The notes under the pieces were generated by a model. That model did not search any database and was not told the origin of the DNA. It saw only the letters and a list, made by a program, of their open reading frames with translations. A DNA stretch of 64,000 nucleotides from Desulfurococcaceae archaeon. GTDB lineage: Archaea; Thermoproteota; Thermoprotei_A; Sulfolobales; Desulfurococcaceae. Of this stretch, positions 8,253-18,031 are shown piece after piece; positions within the stretch are counted from its first letter, which is position 1, and the number at the start of each line of letters is the position of its first letter. The position numbers and the translations under genes were made by a program. Location: NCBI GenBank assembly GCA_028275705.1, contig JAPWUD010000001.1:124001-188000 (forward strand), in the 5' to 3' direction.

Positions 8253-9443
8253 ATGGGTCATAGGAAGAAGGAGGCGCCACGCCATGGAAGCCTAGGAGTG
8301 AGGCCTAGAAAGAGAGCTGAGGATCTTACGCCTAGGATTAAATCCTGGCCAGAGAAGAGCTGGTTTGAGCTAATTGCCGAGAGGTATGGCTCTGAAGCGT
8401 TGAGTAAGGGGGTTATGCCTAAGCCTACTCTCCTAGCTTACCCTGTATACAAGGCTGGTTTAACGCACGCTGTAGTAGTTGAGGATAGACCCAATACACC
8501 GTTTACTGGTAAAGAATTGTTTACTCCAATAACAGTGCTGGATGCGCCACCAATAGTTGTAATTGGCATTAGGTCTTATGCAAGGAGCTATGAGGGGTCA
8601 TTGAAGACAACCGGGGAAGTCTGGGCAAACCCTGTTGAGGCTGTTTTAAAGGCAAGTGAACTCTATGTTGGCAATCCTCTCTGGACTATTAATCCAAAAG
8701 ATGTTGTTAGAAAATACCTTGCTGGTTTACGCAAGGCAAATCACGGCTTGGTTAAGCCTGATCCAAGCGGGGAGTATGGATTTAAATTCGTACCAGAGTT
8801 CAGAGAGGAAGACTATAAGAAAGTACTTAGTGGAGACATTGTAGATGTAAGAGCTATTGTGACAACAATTCCTGTTCTATCTGGGATTGGGAAGAAAAAG
8901 CCGGAGGTGTTGGAGATAAAAATCCATGGTAGGAGTATAGATGAGAGATTAGACTATGCAAAGAAAATACTTGGCTCTTATCTCACACCAATGGACACAT
9001 TCCTCGAGGGGCAATTCGTAGACGTTATTGGAGTGACTAAGGGGCATGGATTCCAAGGTGTTATAAAGAGATTTGGGGTTAAGGAGCTACCAAGGTGGCA
9101 TAAACATAGGAAGGGTAGTAGGAAGGTTGGTGCTAGAAGCCCTGCTTTCACGTATTCAATGAGTGAGGTTCCACAAGCTGGTCAAATGGGATTCCACAGG
9201 AGGACGGAGTATAATAAGAGAATACTCAAAATTGGGCTGAATGGATTCGAGGTTGTTGTTAAAGGAGGTTTTCTAAACTATGGATTGATCTATGGACCAT
9301 ACATCTTAGTGAAGGGGAGTGTGGTGGGTCCGGCTAAGAGGCTTCTAGTGCTTAGACACCCTGTGAGGCCTAGTTTAAAGTGGCTTCCACTAACTCCACC
9401 TAAATTCACTTATCTAAGCCTTGAGAGTAAGCAAGGTGCGTAA
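8253..9443 (+). CDS. rpl3: Large-subunit ribosomal protein uL3
   Basis: 396 residues, somewhat long for archaeal L3. It begins [21 protein letters not shown], the typical archaeal/eukaryal L3 start, and contains the conserved [21 protein letters not shown] segment (about residues 250-270) with the histidine-rich tip that reaches the peptidyl transferase centre. GGGGAGG precedes ATG 8253. First gene of the long ribosomal operon, 3 nt before rpl4. Confidence 0.97.
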   Translation: MGHRKKEAPRHGSLGVRPRKRAEDLTPRIKSWPEKSWFELIAERYGSEALSKGVMPKPTLLAYPVYKAGLTHAVVVEDRPNTPFTGKELFTPITVLDAPPIVVIGIRSYARSYEGSLKTTGEVWANPVEAVLKASELYVGNPLWTINPKDVVRKYLAGLRKANHGLVKPDPSGEYGFKFVPEFREEDYKKVLSGDIVDVRAIVTTIPVLSGIGKKKPEVLEIKIHGRSIDERLDYAKKILGSYLTPMDTFLEGQFVDVIGVTKGHGFQGVIKRFGVKELPRWHKHRKGSRKVGARSPAFTYSMSEVPQAGQMGFHRRTEYNKRILKIGLNGFEVVVKGGFLNYGLIYGPYILVKGSVVGPAKRLLVLRHPVRPSLKWLPLTPPKFTYLSLESKQGA

Positions 9444-9446
9444 TCC

Positions 9447-10274
9447 ATGAGTAGAGTATTAGTGAGTGTAAGAGATCCACATGTAGAGGAGTTAAAGCTA
9501 ACTTCGCCAATCTACGATGCCCTTGGCAATAAAGTAGGTGAGTTGGAGTTGCCGGATTTATTCTACTACCCGATAAGAAAAGACATTATTAATAGAGCAT
9601 TTCTCTCAGCTTTCACAGCGATGTTGCAGCCGAAGGGTAGAGACTTGCTTGCAGGTAAGAGGACGACTGCGAAATACTGGGGTGTAGGCTATGGCTTGGC
9701 TAGAGTACCACGTTTACCAAATGGTACTGCTAGATTTGTCGTCTCTACTAGGAAGGGGCATATAGCCTTCCCCCCGAGGCCTGATCGGAGGATACATGAA
9801 GAAGTGAATAAGTATGAGCGCGTAATAGCAATAGTCTCAGCGCTCGCGGCTACATCTAGAGTGGAGCTTGTAAGGGAAAGAGGGCATGTTTTTAATAGCG
9901 ATAAATTACCCATAGTAATCGCTGATGAAGCAGAGTACTCGTATAGTAAATCCAGAGAGGTCAGGGGGTTCCTGGAGAAGATTGGGGTTTGGAGCGATAT
10001 TGAGAGGAGCTATGATAAAACCAGGATTAGGTCTGGGAAGGGTAAAATGAGGGGTAGGAGGTATATTGAGCCCCGAAGTGTACTATTTGTTTTATCTAAC
10101 TACAATACACCACTCGCCAAAGCCGTTAGAAACTTCCCAGGAGTTGACATAGCTACACCCACTAATCTAAGTATACTACACCTCGCACCTGGCGGTGTTC
10201 CAGGTAGATTAATGGTTATTTCTAAGTCCGCTCTAAACGATGTTGTCGAGAAGTATAAGGTGGTTTATATATGA
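9447..10274 (+). CDS. rpl4: Large-subunit ribosomal protein uL4
   Basis: 275 residues, normal for archaeal L4. The segment [20 protein letters not shown] followed by GLARVPRL is the extended internal loop that lines the peptide exit tunnel, and [19 protein letters not shown] is typical of the archaeal family. It follows rpl3 by 3 nt and overlaps rpl23 by 4 nt (ATGA), so the genes are translationally coupled. Confidence 0.96.
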   Translation: MSRVLVSVRDPHVEELKLTSPIYDALGNKVGELELPDLFYYPIRKDIINRAFLSAFTAMLQPKGRDLLAGKRTTAKYWGVGYGLARVPRLPNGTARFVVSTRKGHIAFPPRPDRRIHEEVNKYERVIAIVSALAATSRVELVRERGHVFNSDKLPIVIADEAEYSYSKSREVRGFLEKIGVWSDIERSYDKTRIRSGKGKMRGRRYIEPRSVLFVLSNYNTPLAKAVRNFPGVDIATPTNLSILHLAPGGVPGRLMVISKSALNDVVEKYKVVYI

Positions 10275-10543
10275 GTGAGGCCGGTAAATCAGCAAAGATC
10301 ATTATTAGGCCCGTGCAGAGCGAGAAGGCTCTATCAATGATTGATAAGCAAAATACTATTACATTCATTGTAGATATTAATGCAACTAAACACGATATTA
10401 AGAGAGCGGTTGAAGACTTATTCAACGTAAAGGTTGAGGAGGTTAGAACTCTCATTACTCCTAGAGGAGAGAAGAAGGCCTATGTAAAGCTCGCTCCCGA
10501 GTACAAGGCATCAGAGGTTGCTACAAAGCTTGGATTAATGTAG
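10271..10543 (+). CDS. rpl23: Large-subunit ribosomal protein uL23
   Basis: 90 residues. The [12 protein letters not shown] terminus, then [23 protein letters not shown] and the [14 protein letters not shown] strand, are diagnostic of L23, which binds 23S rRNA domain III at the tunnel exit and forms the SRP docking site. Its ATG overlaps the rpl4 stop. rpl2 follows almost directly. Confidence 0.96.
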   Translation: MSEAGKSAKIIIRPVQSEKALSMIDKQNTITFIVDINATKHDIKRAVEDLFNVKVEEVRTLITPRGEKKAYVKLAPEYKASEVATKLGLM

Positions 10544-10553
10544 GGTGGTTTAC

Positions 10554-11285
10554 ATGGGTAAGAGGATTATTACTCAGAGGAGGGGTAGGGGGTCACCGAC
10601 CTGGAGAACCCCGGATCACATCCACATTGCTCCAGCAAAATACCCACTACTAGATCCTTCTAAAACCTATAAGGGCATAGTTAGAGACCTCATCCACGAC
10701 CCTGGTAGGTGGGTTCCACTAGCGGAGATCGAGCTAGAGACTGGGCAAGTATTCTATGTCCCAGCTGTTGAGGGGCTGTACATAGGTCAAGTAATTGGCA
10801 TTGGATCTAACGCTGAAATAGCGAATGGCAATATACTGCCAGTTGGAGCTATACCTGAGGGGACACAAATATGTAATATCGAGAAAAACCCCGGTGATGG
10901 AGGGAGGTATGCTAGGTCTAGTGGGACATACGCGGTAATCCTCAGTAAATCTGGCGATAAAGTAAAAATACAGCTACCAAGCAAAAAAGTGATCGAGGTT
11001 TCAAGTAGTGCAAGGGCAACAATTGGAGTCATAGCTGGTGGTGGGAGACTTGAGAAGCCACTACTCAAAGCAGGGGCAGCGTATTATAAGTGGAGGGCTA
11101 AGAGTACATGGTGGCCCCGCGTCCGCGGAGTAGCCATGAACCCCGTCTCACATCCACATGGTGGGGGTAGGCATGTTGGTAGACCAACAACAGTATCTAG
11201 AACAACGCCTCCAGGGCGTAAAGTAGGGCACATTGCTGCTAGAAAGACTGGTAGAGGTAAGGGGAGTAGGGTTAAGGGGCCATGA
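10554..11285 (+). CDS. rpl2: Large-subunit ribosomal protein uL2
   Basis: 243 residues from ATG 10554, which has a GGTGG SD at about 10545; the frame also offers GTG 10545 but that lies within the SD. The conserved MNPVSHPHGGGRH loop with the essential histidine is present near residue 195, with the GRGKGSR tail. L2 supports subunit association and peptidyl transferase structure. A 65-73 nt gap to rps19 follows, longer than others in this operon. Confidence 0.96.
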   Translation: MGKRIITQRRGRGSPTWRTPDHIHIAPAKYPLLDPSKTYKGIVRDLIHDPGRWVPLAEIELETGQVFYVPAVEGLYIGQVIGIGSNAEIANGNILPVGAIPEGTQICNIEKNPGDGGRYARSSGTYAVILSKSGDKVKIQLPSKKVIEVSSSARATIGVIAGGGRLEKPLLKAGAAYYKWRAKSTWWPRVRGVAMNPVSHPHGGGRHVGRPTTVSRTTPPGRKVGHIAARKTGRGKGSRVKGP

Positions 11286-11358
11286 ATAGGTACACTAAGT
11301 TTTTTAAGATGAATTCAAGTCTAAGATGTAGAGGTGTGCTTTTACAAGGGTGTTTGTA

Positions 11359-11811
11359 TTGACGCAGACTAGTAGTCTACCACCACACTTGCAGGACATG
11401 CCACCAGAGTGGAGGAAGTTTAGGTATAGAGGTAAGTCTCTCGAGGAACTTCTAGCAATGTCTCTAGATGAATTCGCACAATTACTACCCGCTAGACAGA
11501 GGCGTAGTCTCGTACGTGGCTTCACGAAGCCCCAGATTAAGCTACTGGCTAGAGTTAGAGAAGTTCTCAAGAACCCGGATCTCGCCAGGAAAGCCGTGAT
11601 CAAGACTCATGCGAGAGACATGATCATACTGCCCGAAATGGTTGGATTAACCTTCGCTGTACACAATGGAAAGGAATACGTACAGTTCAAGGTAACACCG
11701 GAGATGATTGGGCATAGACTTGGAGAATTCAGTATTCCAACAAAGAAAGTCACTCACGGTGAGCCTGGTTTAAAGGCTTCGAAGAGCAGTAGATTCGTCG
11801 CTGTTAAGTAG
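11359..11811 (+). CDS. rps19: Small-subunit ribosomal protein uS19
   Basis: 150 residues from TTG 11359; GGGTG at 11348-11352 is at a good distance from it and overlaps the alternative GTG start at 11350. The family core is present: [41 protein letters not shown] and the [10 protein letters not shown] segment. S19 sits in the 30S head next to S13. Archaeal/eukaryal S15e-type length. Confidence 0.95.
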   Translation: MTQTSSLPPHLQDMPPEWRKFRYRGKSLEELLAMSLDEFAQLLPARQRRSLVRGFTKPQIKLLARVREVLKNPDLARKAVIKTHARDMIILPEMVGLTFAVHNGKEYVQFKVTPEMIGHRLGEFSIPTKKVTHGEPGLKASKSSRFVAVK

Positions 11812-11821
11812 GTGTTTAACT

Positions 11822-12295
11822 ATGCCTACATGGCACTACTCTGTGAAACTCGTTGATGAATCTAAATTCGCCAAGGCAGTGAGATACGATATACCAGTCT
11901 CGATAAAGTATATGCGTGAAATAGCTAGTGCAATTAAAGGAATGAAGCTAGATGAGGCAATAAAGTTCCTCGAGGATGTAGTGAAGCTCAAGCAACCAGT
12001 ACCCTTCACCAGGTATCATGGGAAAGTGAGTCATAAAAAAGGCCTTGCAGACCGGTTTAAGTGGCCAGCTGGAAGATACCCTGTTAAGGGAGCTAAGTAT
12101 ACACTCGAAGTGCTTAAAAACGTGAGGGCAAACGCTGAGAACAAGGGTTTAGATACATCTAAACTCGTAATATTCCATATTGCTGCACACAAGGGGATTA
12201 CACTTAAGCGATACATGCCCCGTGCGTTTGGTAGGTCAACGCCTAGATTTAAGAGAATGAGTAATCTCGAGGTAGTTGTGAAAGAGGTTGGGTAA
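11822..12295 (+). CDS. rpl22: Large-subunit ribosomal protein uL22
   Basis: 157 residues of the archaeal/eukaryal L17e type. AVRYDIPVSIKYMREIASAIKGM at the N terminus and the later RYPVKGAKYTLEVLKNVRANAENKGLD region plus HIAAHKG form the globular domain and the tunnel-lining hairpin. It follows rps19 by 10 nt and its 3' end overlaps the SD of rps3. Confidence 0.96.
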   Translation: MPTWHYSVKLVDESKFAKAVRYDIPVSIKYMREIASAIKGMKLDEAIKFLEDVVKLKQPVPFTRYHGKVSHKKGLADRFKWPAGRYPVKGAKYTLEVLKNVRANAENKGLDTSKLVIFHIAAHKGITLKRYMPRAFGRSTPRFKRMSNLEVVVKEVG

Positions 12296-12296
12296 C

Positions 12297-12956
12297 ATGG
12301 TTGGTATTGGCCCAAGAATAAAAGAGTACTTCTTATCCTACGGCATTAAGAAAGTAATGATCGATGAATTCCTAGCAAACTACTTCAAAGACGCTGGATA
12401 CGCTGACGTTGAGTTGTATAAGACCCCACTAGGGCACAGGGTAGTAATATATGCTGAATACCCTGGTAGGCTAATTGGGCGTGGAGGCATTATATTGAAG
12501 AAGATAGCGTCTATACTCCAAGTGAGGTTTGGACTGGAAAACGTAAATATAACTGTTTCTCCAGTAACGGATCCAGACCTCAACGCTAGAGTAGTGGCAT
12601 TTAGAATTGCGAGAGCTCTTGAAAAAGGCATTCCATTCCGCCGTGTAATGATGTATATGATTAGGAGGGTTATGGAGGCTGGAGCTGTTGGCGTGGAGAT
12701 AACTATTAGTGGTAAACTACGCGGTGAGAGGGCTACATATGAGAAGCTGAAGGCAGGTAAGATCTACAAGTCCGGTGAACCAGTGGACTATATTGTTGAT
12801 AGAGCTGTGGGTAAGTCGTTGTTAAAGCCAGGTATATTTGGCATCGAGGTACTAATAGTTAAACCAGGTATTAGGCTGCCCGATCAAGTTGAGATCAAGG
12901 AGATCCAGCCCGCTGAATTAGAGAAGTTAAAGCAAGAACTAGGTGTTGGCAGTTGA
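12297..12956 (+). CDS. rps3: Small-subunit ribosomal protein uS3
   Basis: 219 residues from ATG 12297, preceded by GAGGTTGGG; an in-frame TTG at 12288 lies inside that site and is less likely. The KH domain is visible as YAEYPGRLIGRGGIILKKI (about residues 45-65), followed by RVMMYMIRRVMEAGAVGVEI and GKLRGERA of the C-terminal domain. S3 forms the mRNA entry pore and helicase site. The stop overlaps the TTG start of rpl29. Confidence 0.96.
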   Translation: MVGIGPRIKEYFLSYGIKKVMIDEFLANYFKDAGYADVELYKTPLGHRVVIYAEYPGRLIGRGGIILKKIASILQVRFGLENVNITVSPVTDPDLNARVVAFRIARALEKGIPFRRVMMYMIRRVMEAGAVGVEITISGKLRGERATYEKLKAGKIYKSGEPVDYIVDRAVGKSLLKPGIFGIEVLIVKPGIRLPDQVEIKEIQPAELEKLKQELGVGS

Positions 12957-13153
12957 AGCCAGACGAAGTGAGGAAAATGCCTATGGATCAGAGGATCGCG
13001 AAACTCGAGGAGCTAAGACTAGAACTAGTAAAGTTAAGGCTTCAAGCTAAAATGGGGTTGCTTAAAGATACAGCTAGAATTAGAAACATTAGGAAGGACA
13101 TTGCAAGAATCCTCACAATTATTAACCAAGAAGGAAAGAGGACTGCGAAGTGA
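12953..13153 (+). CDS. rpl29: Large-subunit ribosomal protein uL29
   Basis: 66 residues starting at TTG 12953, overlapping the rps3 stop by 4 nt (TTGA). Helical hairpin pattern with LEELRLELVKLRLQAKMGLLKDTARIR followed by RKDIARILTIINQ, typical for L29, which binds near the tunnel exit beside L23. Its own stop overlaps the GTG of the RNase P gene. Confidence 0.94.
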   Translation: MKPDEVRKMPMDQRIAKLEELRLELVKLRLQAKMGLLKDTARIRNIRKDIARILTIINQEGKRTAK

Positions 13154-13443
13154 GCCCAGGGATCAATCCTAGAAATGTACATTACCACGAGATCATTGGT
13201 TTGAGAGTCAAGATCCTCCAGTATAGCGATCCAGGATTAGTAGGTGTTGAGGGAGTAGTAGTGGATGAAACTCAAAAAACCCTTTTAATAGAGAAGACGG
13301 GAGGGAGGAGAATACGAGTCTTCAAGGCGAATGGAGTATTTCAATTCACTCTACCCAATGGAGAGGAAGTAGTTATAAAGGGCGAAGACATAATTGGGAG
13401 ACCATGGGATAGATTAAAGAAAGTGCTTACAGCTAGGTGGTGA
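13150..13443 (+). CDS. rnp1: Ribonuclease P protein component 1 (Rpp29/Pop4)
   Basis: 97 residues from GTG 13150. The NPRNVHYHEIIGLRVKILQ start, then GVEGVVVDETQKTLLIEKTGG and a strongly basic end, match archaeal Rpp29, an Sm-like barrel protein that binds RNase P RNA for tRNA 5' processing. The gene is commonly embedded between rpl29 and rps17 in archaea, exactly as here. Confidence 0.93.
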   Translation: MSPGINPRNVHYHEIIGLRVKILQYSDPGLVGVEGVVVDETQKTLLIEKTGGRRIRVFKANGVFQFTLPNGEEVVIKGEDIIGRPWDRLKKVLTARW

Positions 13444-13447
13444 GTGT

Positions 13448-13807
13448 ATGAGTAAGAGTGCGGGTGTTAGGGACATAGGGATCCCGGGAGTAAAGCCCCC
13501 GGAGAAGACTTGTAGTGATCCAAAGTGCCCATGGCATGGACACTTGAAAGTGCGGGGTATTGTTTTAACGGGGGTGGTGGTGAAGAAGAAAATGCATAGA
13601 GCTATTGTTGTTAGACACGAGTATCTTCAGTATGTTCCAAAATACATGAGGTATGAGAAGAGGAAGAAGAATATCCACGCTAGGCTACCACCATGTATTG
13701 ATGTAAATGAAGGCGATGAAGTAGTTATTGGAGAGACACGTCCATTATCGAAAACAATTGCATTCGTCGTGATCGGTGTTGTAAAGCGTGGAAAAGGTGG
13801 TGAGTAG
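13448..13807 (+). CDS. rps17: Small-subunit ribosomal protein uS17
   Basis: 119 residues. [17 protein letters not shown] cysteine-containing N-terminal extension typical of archaeal S17 precedes the OB fold with [19 protein letters not shown] and [18 protein letters not shown]. It binds 16S rRNA helix 11. The TAG stop overlaps the GTG of rpl14 by one base. Confidence 0.95.
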   Translation: MSKSAGVRDIGIPGVKPPEKTCSDPKCPWHGHLKVRGIVLTGVVVKKKMHRAIVVRHEYLQYVPKYMRYEKRKKNIHARLPPCIDVNEGDEVVIGETRPLSKTIAFVVIGVVKRGKGGE

Positions 13808-14235
13808 TGGGTGCGAAGAGAGCAGTAGCCGGTAAACCTGCTTACTCAAGGAGACGTGTTAACACAGGACTACAAGTAATGTCCAGGGCTAGAGTAGCTG
13901 ATAATAGTGGGGCAAAGGAAGTTACAATTATAGGTGTACCAGGGTATAGGGGTAGACTTAGAAGGGTTCCCCCAGCCGGTGTTGGAGACCTCGTAGTTGT
14001 TAGTGTGAAGAAAGGAACTCCCGAGATGAGGAAGAAGATCTTTAAGGCAATTATCGTTAGGCAGAGGAGGCCGTATAGGAGGCCAGATGGATCCTGGGTT
14101 TCATTCGAAGACAACGCTGTTGTTATCTTAACTCCTGAGGGAACTCCCAAGGGTACTGAGATAAGGGGGCCTATAGCTCGTGAAGCCGCTGAGAGGTGGC
14201 CTCAAATAGCTAATTTAGCCTCGATCATAGTATAG
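13807..14235 (+). CDS. rpl14: Large-subunit ribosomal protein uL14
   Basis: 142 residues. [54 protein letters not shown] and [20 protein letters not shown] are the conserved L14 segments. L14 sits at the subunit interface near the factor-binding site. Start GTG 13807 gives a short basic N-terminal extension; it overlaps rps17. Confidence 0.95.
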   Translation: MGAKRAVAGKPAYSRRRVNTGLQVMSRARVADNSGAKEVTIIGVPGYRGRLRRVPPAGVGDLVVVSVKKGTPEMRKKIFKAIIVRQRRPYRRPDGSWVSFEDNAVVILTPEGTPKGTEIRGPIAREAAERWPQIANLASIIV

Positions 14236-14248
14236 GGGGTTTCTAGTT

Positions 14249-14662
14249 ATGCCGTTAACGACTTCTTCAAAGCCTTCTGCACAGAGAAAAGCTCTGTATC
14301 AAATGCCCCTACACCTTAGGCATAAACTATTCAATGCAATGCTCTCGCCAGAGCTAGTCGAGAAGTATGGAGTTAAGCGACTACCTGTGAGAGTGGGAGA
14401 TGTTGTTAGGATCATGCGTGGCGACTTCGCTGGACACGAGGGGAAGGTAGTGGAGGTTGACCTTGACCGCGTCAGGATCCATGTTGAGGGGGTTCAAATA
14501 AAGAAAGCTGATGGAACGCCTGTTTACTATCCAATACACCCGAGTAAAGTTATGATCGTGAAGCTTGATCTCTCCGATAAATATAGATTGAAGATCATTG
14601 AAAGGCGTAAAGCAGTGTCTAAAACAGAGTCTAAGGGAGAGGAGGTGGTGAAGCATGGGTAG
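14249..14662 (+). CDS. rpl24: Large-subunit ribosomal protein uL24
   Basis: 137 residues of the archaeal/L26e type. The N-terminal [20 protein letters not shown] segment is followed by the KOW motif ([28 protein letters not shown]). L24 is an assembly initiator of the large subunit. Its end overlaps the rps4e start by 8 nt. Confidence 0.95.
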   Translation: MPLTTSSKPSAQRKALYQMPLHLRHKLFNAMLSPELVEKYGVKRLPVRVGDVVRIMRGDFAGHEGKVVEVDLDRVRIHVEGVQIKKADGTPVYYPIHPSKVMIVKLDLSDKYRLKIIERRKAVSKTESKGEEVVKHG

Positions 14663-15416
14663 AATGGGTGGTAGTAGGCATTTAAAAGCTCTTGCGTCTC
14701 CTGAATTCTGGCCTATTCTCAGGAAGGAGTATAAGTGGGTTGTTAAGCCAACACCTGGACCACACGCTATTGAGAGGAGTATTCCGCTCTTAATACTTGT
14801 CCGCGACGTCTTAAAGTATGCAAAAACGAGTAGTGAGGCTAGAAGACTAATTGCGGAGGGTAATTTCAAGGTAGATGGGAGAATTAGAAGGAGTTATAAA
14901 TACCCTATTGGGCCAATGGATATAATTGAGATACCTAAAACTAGTGAATTCTACCGGGTAATCCCAGTCCCTACAAAAGTTCTTGGATTAGTTAAGATAA
15001 CCCCTGAAGAAGCCGGGGTTAAGCCTTGTAGAATTGAAGATAAGACAACAATTAAGGGAGGTCACATACAGTTAAACCTACACGATGGTAGAAACGTCAT
15101 TATTAGAGTAGCCGATCCCAAAAACCCCGTTGAAGATACTTATGACACACTTGGAACTATTCTACTATCACTAGAAGACTCGAGGATTATTGACTACATA
15201 CCGCCGGAGAAGGACATTATAGCCATAGTCATTGGAGGTAGAAACGTTGGTAGAGTTGGTAGAATAGTTGAGATAATCCCCGGTGCCTTGAAGAAGAGGA
15301 AGTATATTGTTACACTACAAGATAAATCTGGAAATACATTCCAGACAAGCCTCGAATACGTCTTTCCAATTGGGAGAGATAAACCCATTATTACCCTCCC
15401 AGAAGGTGCTTGGTGA
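14655..15416 (+). CDS. rps4e: Small-subunit ribosomal protein eS4
   Basis: 253 residues. [21 protein letters not shown] is the hallmark start; an S4-like RNA-binding region ([28 protein letters not shown]) and a later KOW motif ([18 protein letters not shown]) follow. GGAGGTGG precedes ATG 14655 inside the end of rpl24. Archaeal/eukaryal-specific protein. Confidence 0.96.
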   Translation: MGRMGGSRHLKALASPEFWPILRKEYKWVVKPTPGPHAIERSIPLLILVRDVLKYAKTSSEARRLIAEGNFKVDGRIRRSYKYPIGPMDIIEIPKTSEFYRVIPVPTKVLGLVKITPEEAGVKPCRIEDKTTIKGGHIQLNLHDGRNVIIRVADPKNPVEDTYDTLGTILLSLEDSRIIDYIPPEKDIIAIVIGGRNVGRVGRIVEIIPGALKKRKYIVTLQDKSGNTFQTSLEYVFPIGRDKPIITLPEGAW

Positions 15417-15417
15417 A

Positions 15418-15981
15418 ATGCCTGTCATTACCCCGGAGATAGAGGCGGAGTTAGTTAAGAAATGGGAGGAAAACCCAATGCGTGCACCTAGACTTGCCAA
15501 GGTTGTTGTTAATGTATCTATAGGGTCAAACTTCGAGAGGTTGAAGAAAATAGCCTCCGTCCTCGAGGAGATCACTGGTCAGAAGCCGTCTTTTAGGAGA
15601 GCGAAGAAGACAATCAAAGAGTTTGGTATTAAGAGGGGTGAACCAATAGCGGTGGCAGTCACGTTGAGGAAGGGGAGGGCTTTAGATTTCCTCAAGAAAG
15701 CTCTTGATGCTGTTGGATATAGGTTGAAGGCTGGGAGTTTCGATGATGAAGGTAATGTTTGCTTCGGGGTTAAGGAGCACATTCAATTACCAGGCGTGAA
15801 GTACGACCCTGAGGTAGGGATCTTCGGCATGGATGTATGTATATCTATAGAGAGGCCTGGATACAGAGTTATGAGGAGGCGTAGATGCCGCTCCACCATA
15901 CCGCGAAGACATAGAGTTAGCAGGATTGAGGCAATGGTATTACTTAAAAAACTCTTTGGTGTTGAAATAGTTGAGTCTTAA
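15418..15981 (+). CDS. rpl5: Large-subunit ribosomal protein uL5
   Basis: 187 residues from ATG 15418, one base after the rps4e stop. The frame is open upstream but that part overlaps rps4e and is not L5-like. NPMRAPRLAKVVVNVSIG, ITGQKPSFRRAKKTIKEFGIKRGEPIA and GVKEHIQLPGVKYDPEVGIFGMDV are conserved L5 segments. L5 contacts 5S rRNA and P-site tRNA. Confidence 0.96.
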   Translation: MPVITPEIEAELVKKWEENPMRAPRLAKVVVNVSIGSNFERLKKIASVLEEITGQKPSFRRAKKTIKEFGIKRGEPIAVAVTLRKGRALDFLKKALDAVGYRLKAGSFDDEGNVCFGVKEHIQLPGVKYDPEVGIFGMDVCISIERPGYRVMRRRRCRSTIPRRHRVSRIEAMVLLKKLFGVEIVES

Positions 15982-15993
15982 GGGTGACTGCTT

Positions 15994-16158
15994 ATGGGTA
16001 AGTACAAGCCTCCAAAAATAGAGAAGTATGGGCGTGGAGCCCAGGTGTGCAGGAGGTGTGGCTCTAGAGACGCTGTTATTCAAGCTTATGGACTATATCT
16101 TTGTAGACAGTGCTTCCGCGAAGTAGCCTACATGATGGGCTTTAAAAAGTATAGTTAG
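15994..16158 (+). CDS. rps14: Small-subunit ribosomal protein uS14 (zinc form)
   Basis: A 54-residue ORF from ATG 15994 to TAG 16158. MGKYKPPKIEKYGRGAQVC, then CRRCG and CRQCFRE, give the two CxxC pairs that bind zinc in archaeal S14, followed by the GFKKYS end. AGGGTGA lies about nine bases upstream. It occupies its canonical place between rpl5 and rps8, binding 16S rRNA in the 30S head. Confidence 0.96.
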   Translation: MGKYKPPKIEKYGRGAQVCRRCGSRDAVIQAYGLYLCRQCFREVAYMMGFKKYS

Positions 16159-16171
16159 AGGGGTGTACTAG

Positions 16172-16573
16172 ATGGTTACAATGGATCCACTCGCAAACAC
16201 TCTTTCAGCCATATACAACGCTGAAGTAAGGTCTAAGAAGGAGGTTGTAACGTGGCCTGCATCCAAGTTAATACTCAATGTACTCAAAGTCCTCCAGAAG
16301 GAGGGGTATATTGGTGAATTCGAGTACATTGATGACGGTAGATGGGGGAAAGTCAGGATTCAGCTACTGGGCAGAATAAACAAGATTGGCGTAATCAAGC
16401 CTAGGTATAGTGTTAAATACAAGGACCTGGTGAATCCACCATACTGGCTTAGGAAATTCATGCCTGCCTACAACATTGGAATACTCATAGTATCCACTCC
16501 ATATGGTGTTCTCTCCCATAAGGAGGCAATTGAGAGGAAGTTTGGAGGAGTGTTAATTGCCTACTGCTACTAG
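16172..16573 (+). CDS. rps8: Small-subunit ribosomal protein uS8
   Basis: 133 residues. DPLANTLSAIYNAEVRSKKEV at the N terminus and NIGILIVSTPYGVLSHKEA at the end are typical; S8 binds the central domain of 16S rRNA. GAGGGGTG precedes ATG 16172; ATG 16178 is an alternative. The TAG stop overlaps the rpl6 GTG. Confidence 0.96.
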   Translation: MVTMDPLANTLSAIYNAEVRSKKEVVTWPASKLILNVLKVLQKEGYIGEFEYIDDGRWGKVRIQLLGRINKIGVIKPRYSVKYKDLVNPPYWLRKFMPAYNIGILIVSTPYGVLSHKEAIERKFGGVLIAYCY

Positions 16574-17139
16574 TGGTGGGAGCGGTGGCTAAGTTAATAC
16601 ATGTATTTGAATCAATTCCAATACCCGATGGCGTGACTGTAGAGGTGAGTGGACTACAGGTTAGAGTGAGGGGGCCTAAAGGCGAGTTAGTAAGGGATTT
16701 TAGCCATGTAAGAGGTGTAATGATAAGAATCGAGGGAAGCAGTGTCGTTGTAGAGGCGTATAGAGCAGATAGAAAATTGAAAGCTCTCGTGGGTACTGTC
16801 GCTGCCCATATAAAGAACATGATAACCGGTGTTACAAAGGGTTATAGGTATAAATTAAAGATCATTTACTCCCACTTCCCAGTAACCGTTGTTGTTGATG
16901 AAAAGAATAAAATAGTGAGGATTAAGAACTTCCTAGGCGAGAAAGCAGATAGAGTTGCTAAAATACATGGTAATGTGAGGGTTAGGGTTGAGGGACAAGA
17001 TGTTGTTGTAGAAGGCATTGACGTCGAGGAAGTTGGGTTAACAGCAGCCTCAATTGAGAGAGCTACTAGAATCAGGGATTTAGATAGGAGAGTATTCATG
17101 GACGGTATATACCTCTATGAGAGGGGTGTTGCAGAGTGA
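16573..17139 (+). CDS. rpl6: Large-subunit ribosomal protein uL6
   Basis: 188 residues, two-repeat L6 fold: first repeat with VEVSGLQVRVRGPKGELVRDF, then the inter-repeat stretch IKNMITGVTKGYRYKLKIIYSHFPV and KNFLGEKADRVAKIHGNV. It supports the sarcin-ricin region. Several GTG codons (16573, 16576, 16585) could start it; GTG 16585 has GGTGGGAG at a better distance, so the N terminus is uncertain by four residues. Confidence 0.95.
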   Translation: MVGAVAKLIHVFESIPIPDGVTVEVSGLQVRVRGPKGELVRDFSHVRGVMIRIEGSSVVVEAYRADRKLKALVGTVAAHIKNMITGVTKGYRYKLKIIYSHFPVTVVVDEKNKIVRIKNFLGEKADRVAKIHGNVRVRVEGQDVVVEGIDVEEVGLTAASIERATRIRDLDRRVFMDGIYLYERGVAE

Positions 17140-17549
17140 GCATGGGCAGCCGCGGAGAAGACTTAGATTACTATCTTGAGTTGAGAAGGAAGATGAAGGA
17201 GAAGAAGCCGGAGTTTCTACGGCATTTATGGTGGAAGAAGGCAAAGTTCAAAAATGAACCCAAGTGGAGGAAGCCTAAGGGCATTGATAATAAAATGAGG
17301 CTTCAGCTCAAGGGATATCCACCAGTAGTTAAAGTGGGATATCGGGGGCCAGTAGTTGTAAGGGGGCTTCACCCACAGGGATTAATCCCCGTGGTGGTAA
17401 ATACTGCACTTGAACTAGAAAAGTATGATCCAGGCAAGCACATAGTATATATTGGTGGCAGTGTTGGCTTGAAAAAAGCCATTGAAATATATAAGGCCGC
17501 TATTTCCCAGGGATTCAGAGTCGCTAATCCACCTAGAGTTACTTCGTGA
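17136..17549 (+). CDS. rpl32e: Large-subunit ribosomal protein eL32
   Basis: 137 residues. The segment KKPEFLRHLWWKKAKFKNEPKWRKPKG is rich in basic and aromatic residues; GYPPVVKVGYRGPVVVRGLHPQGL is the conserved core of archaeal L32e. Start GTG 17136 overlaps the rpl6 stop; ATG 17142 is a possible alternative. Absent from bacteria. Confidence 0.95.
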   Translation: MSMGSRGEDLDYYLELRRKMKEKKPEFLRHLWWKKAKFKNEPKWRKPKGIDNKMRLQLKGYPPVVKVGYRGPVVVRGLHPQGLIPVVVNTALELEKYDPGKHIVYIGGSVGLKKAIEIYKAAISQGFRVANPPRVTS

Positions 17550-17560
17550 GGGTGTGATTT

Positions 17561-18019
17561 GTGACGGATGTGTCACTCCAAAAACGCCTAGCCGCAGAGG
17601 TTTTGGGTGTAGGTGTTTCAAGAATCCGTGTTGACCCGGCTCGAATTAGTGATGTTGCACAGGCTATAACGAGAGAGGATGTTAAAAAGTTAATTGAGGA
17701 GGGGGCGATTTGGGTTGAGCCAGAGCATGGAATTGCAGGCACTAGCTCCAAGATCAGGCATCTCAAGAGGAGGAGGGGTCATCGTCGAGGACATGGTAAG
17801 CGTAAGGGTGCTAAGGGTGGTAGAAGAGGGGATAAGGAGGAATGGGTTGGTAGAATAAGGAAGATCAGGAGGTTTTTAAAGTACTTGAGGGACAGGAAGA
17901 TCATAGATAAGAAGACCTATAGGAGACTCTACATGCTCGCTAAAGGAGGATACTTCTCCTCTTTCTCAGCCCTCAAGATCTATCTTGGAGAACGGGGGTT
18001 AGTAAAGGAGGTAAAGTAG
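17561..18019 (+). CDS. rpl19e: Large-subunit ribosomal protein eL19
   Basis: 152 residues. QKRLAAEVLGVGVSRIRVDP, then VWVEPEHGIAGTSSKIRHLKRRRGHRRG and the long basic helix ending KGGYFSSFSALKIYLGERGLVK match archaeal L19e, which forms an intersubunit bridge. Start GTG 17561 with GAGGGTG about eight bases upstream. Confidence 0.95.
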   Translation: MTDVSLQKRLAAEVLGVGVSRIRVDPARISDVAQAITREDVKKLIEEGAIWVEPEHGIAGTSSKIRHLKRRRGHRRGHGKRKGAKGGRRGDKEEWVGRIRKIRRFLKYLRDRKIIDKKTYRRLYMLAKGGYFSSFSALKIYLGERGLVKEVK

Positions 18020-18031
18020 TTGGTGGTATTC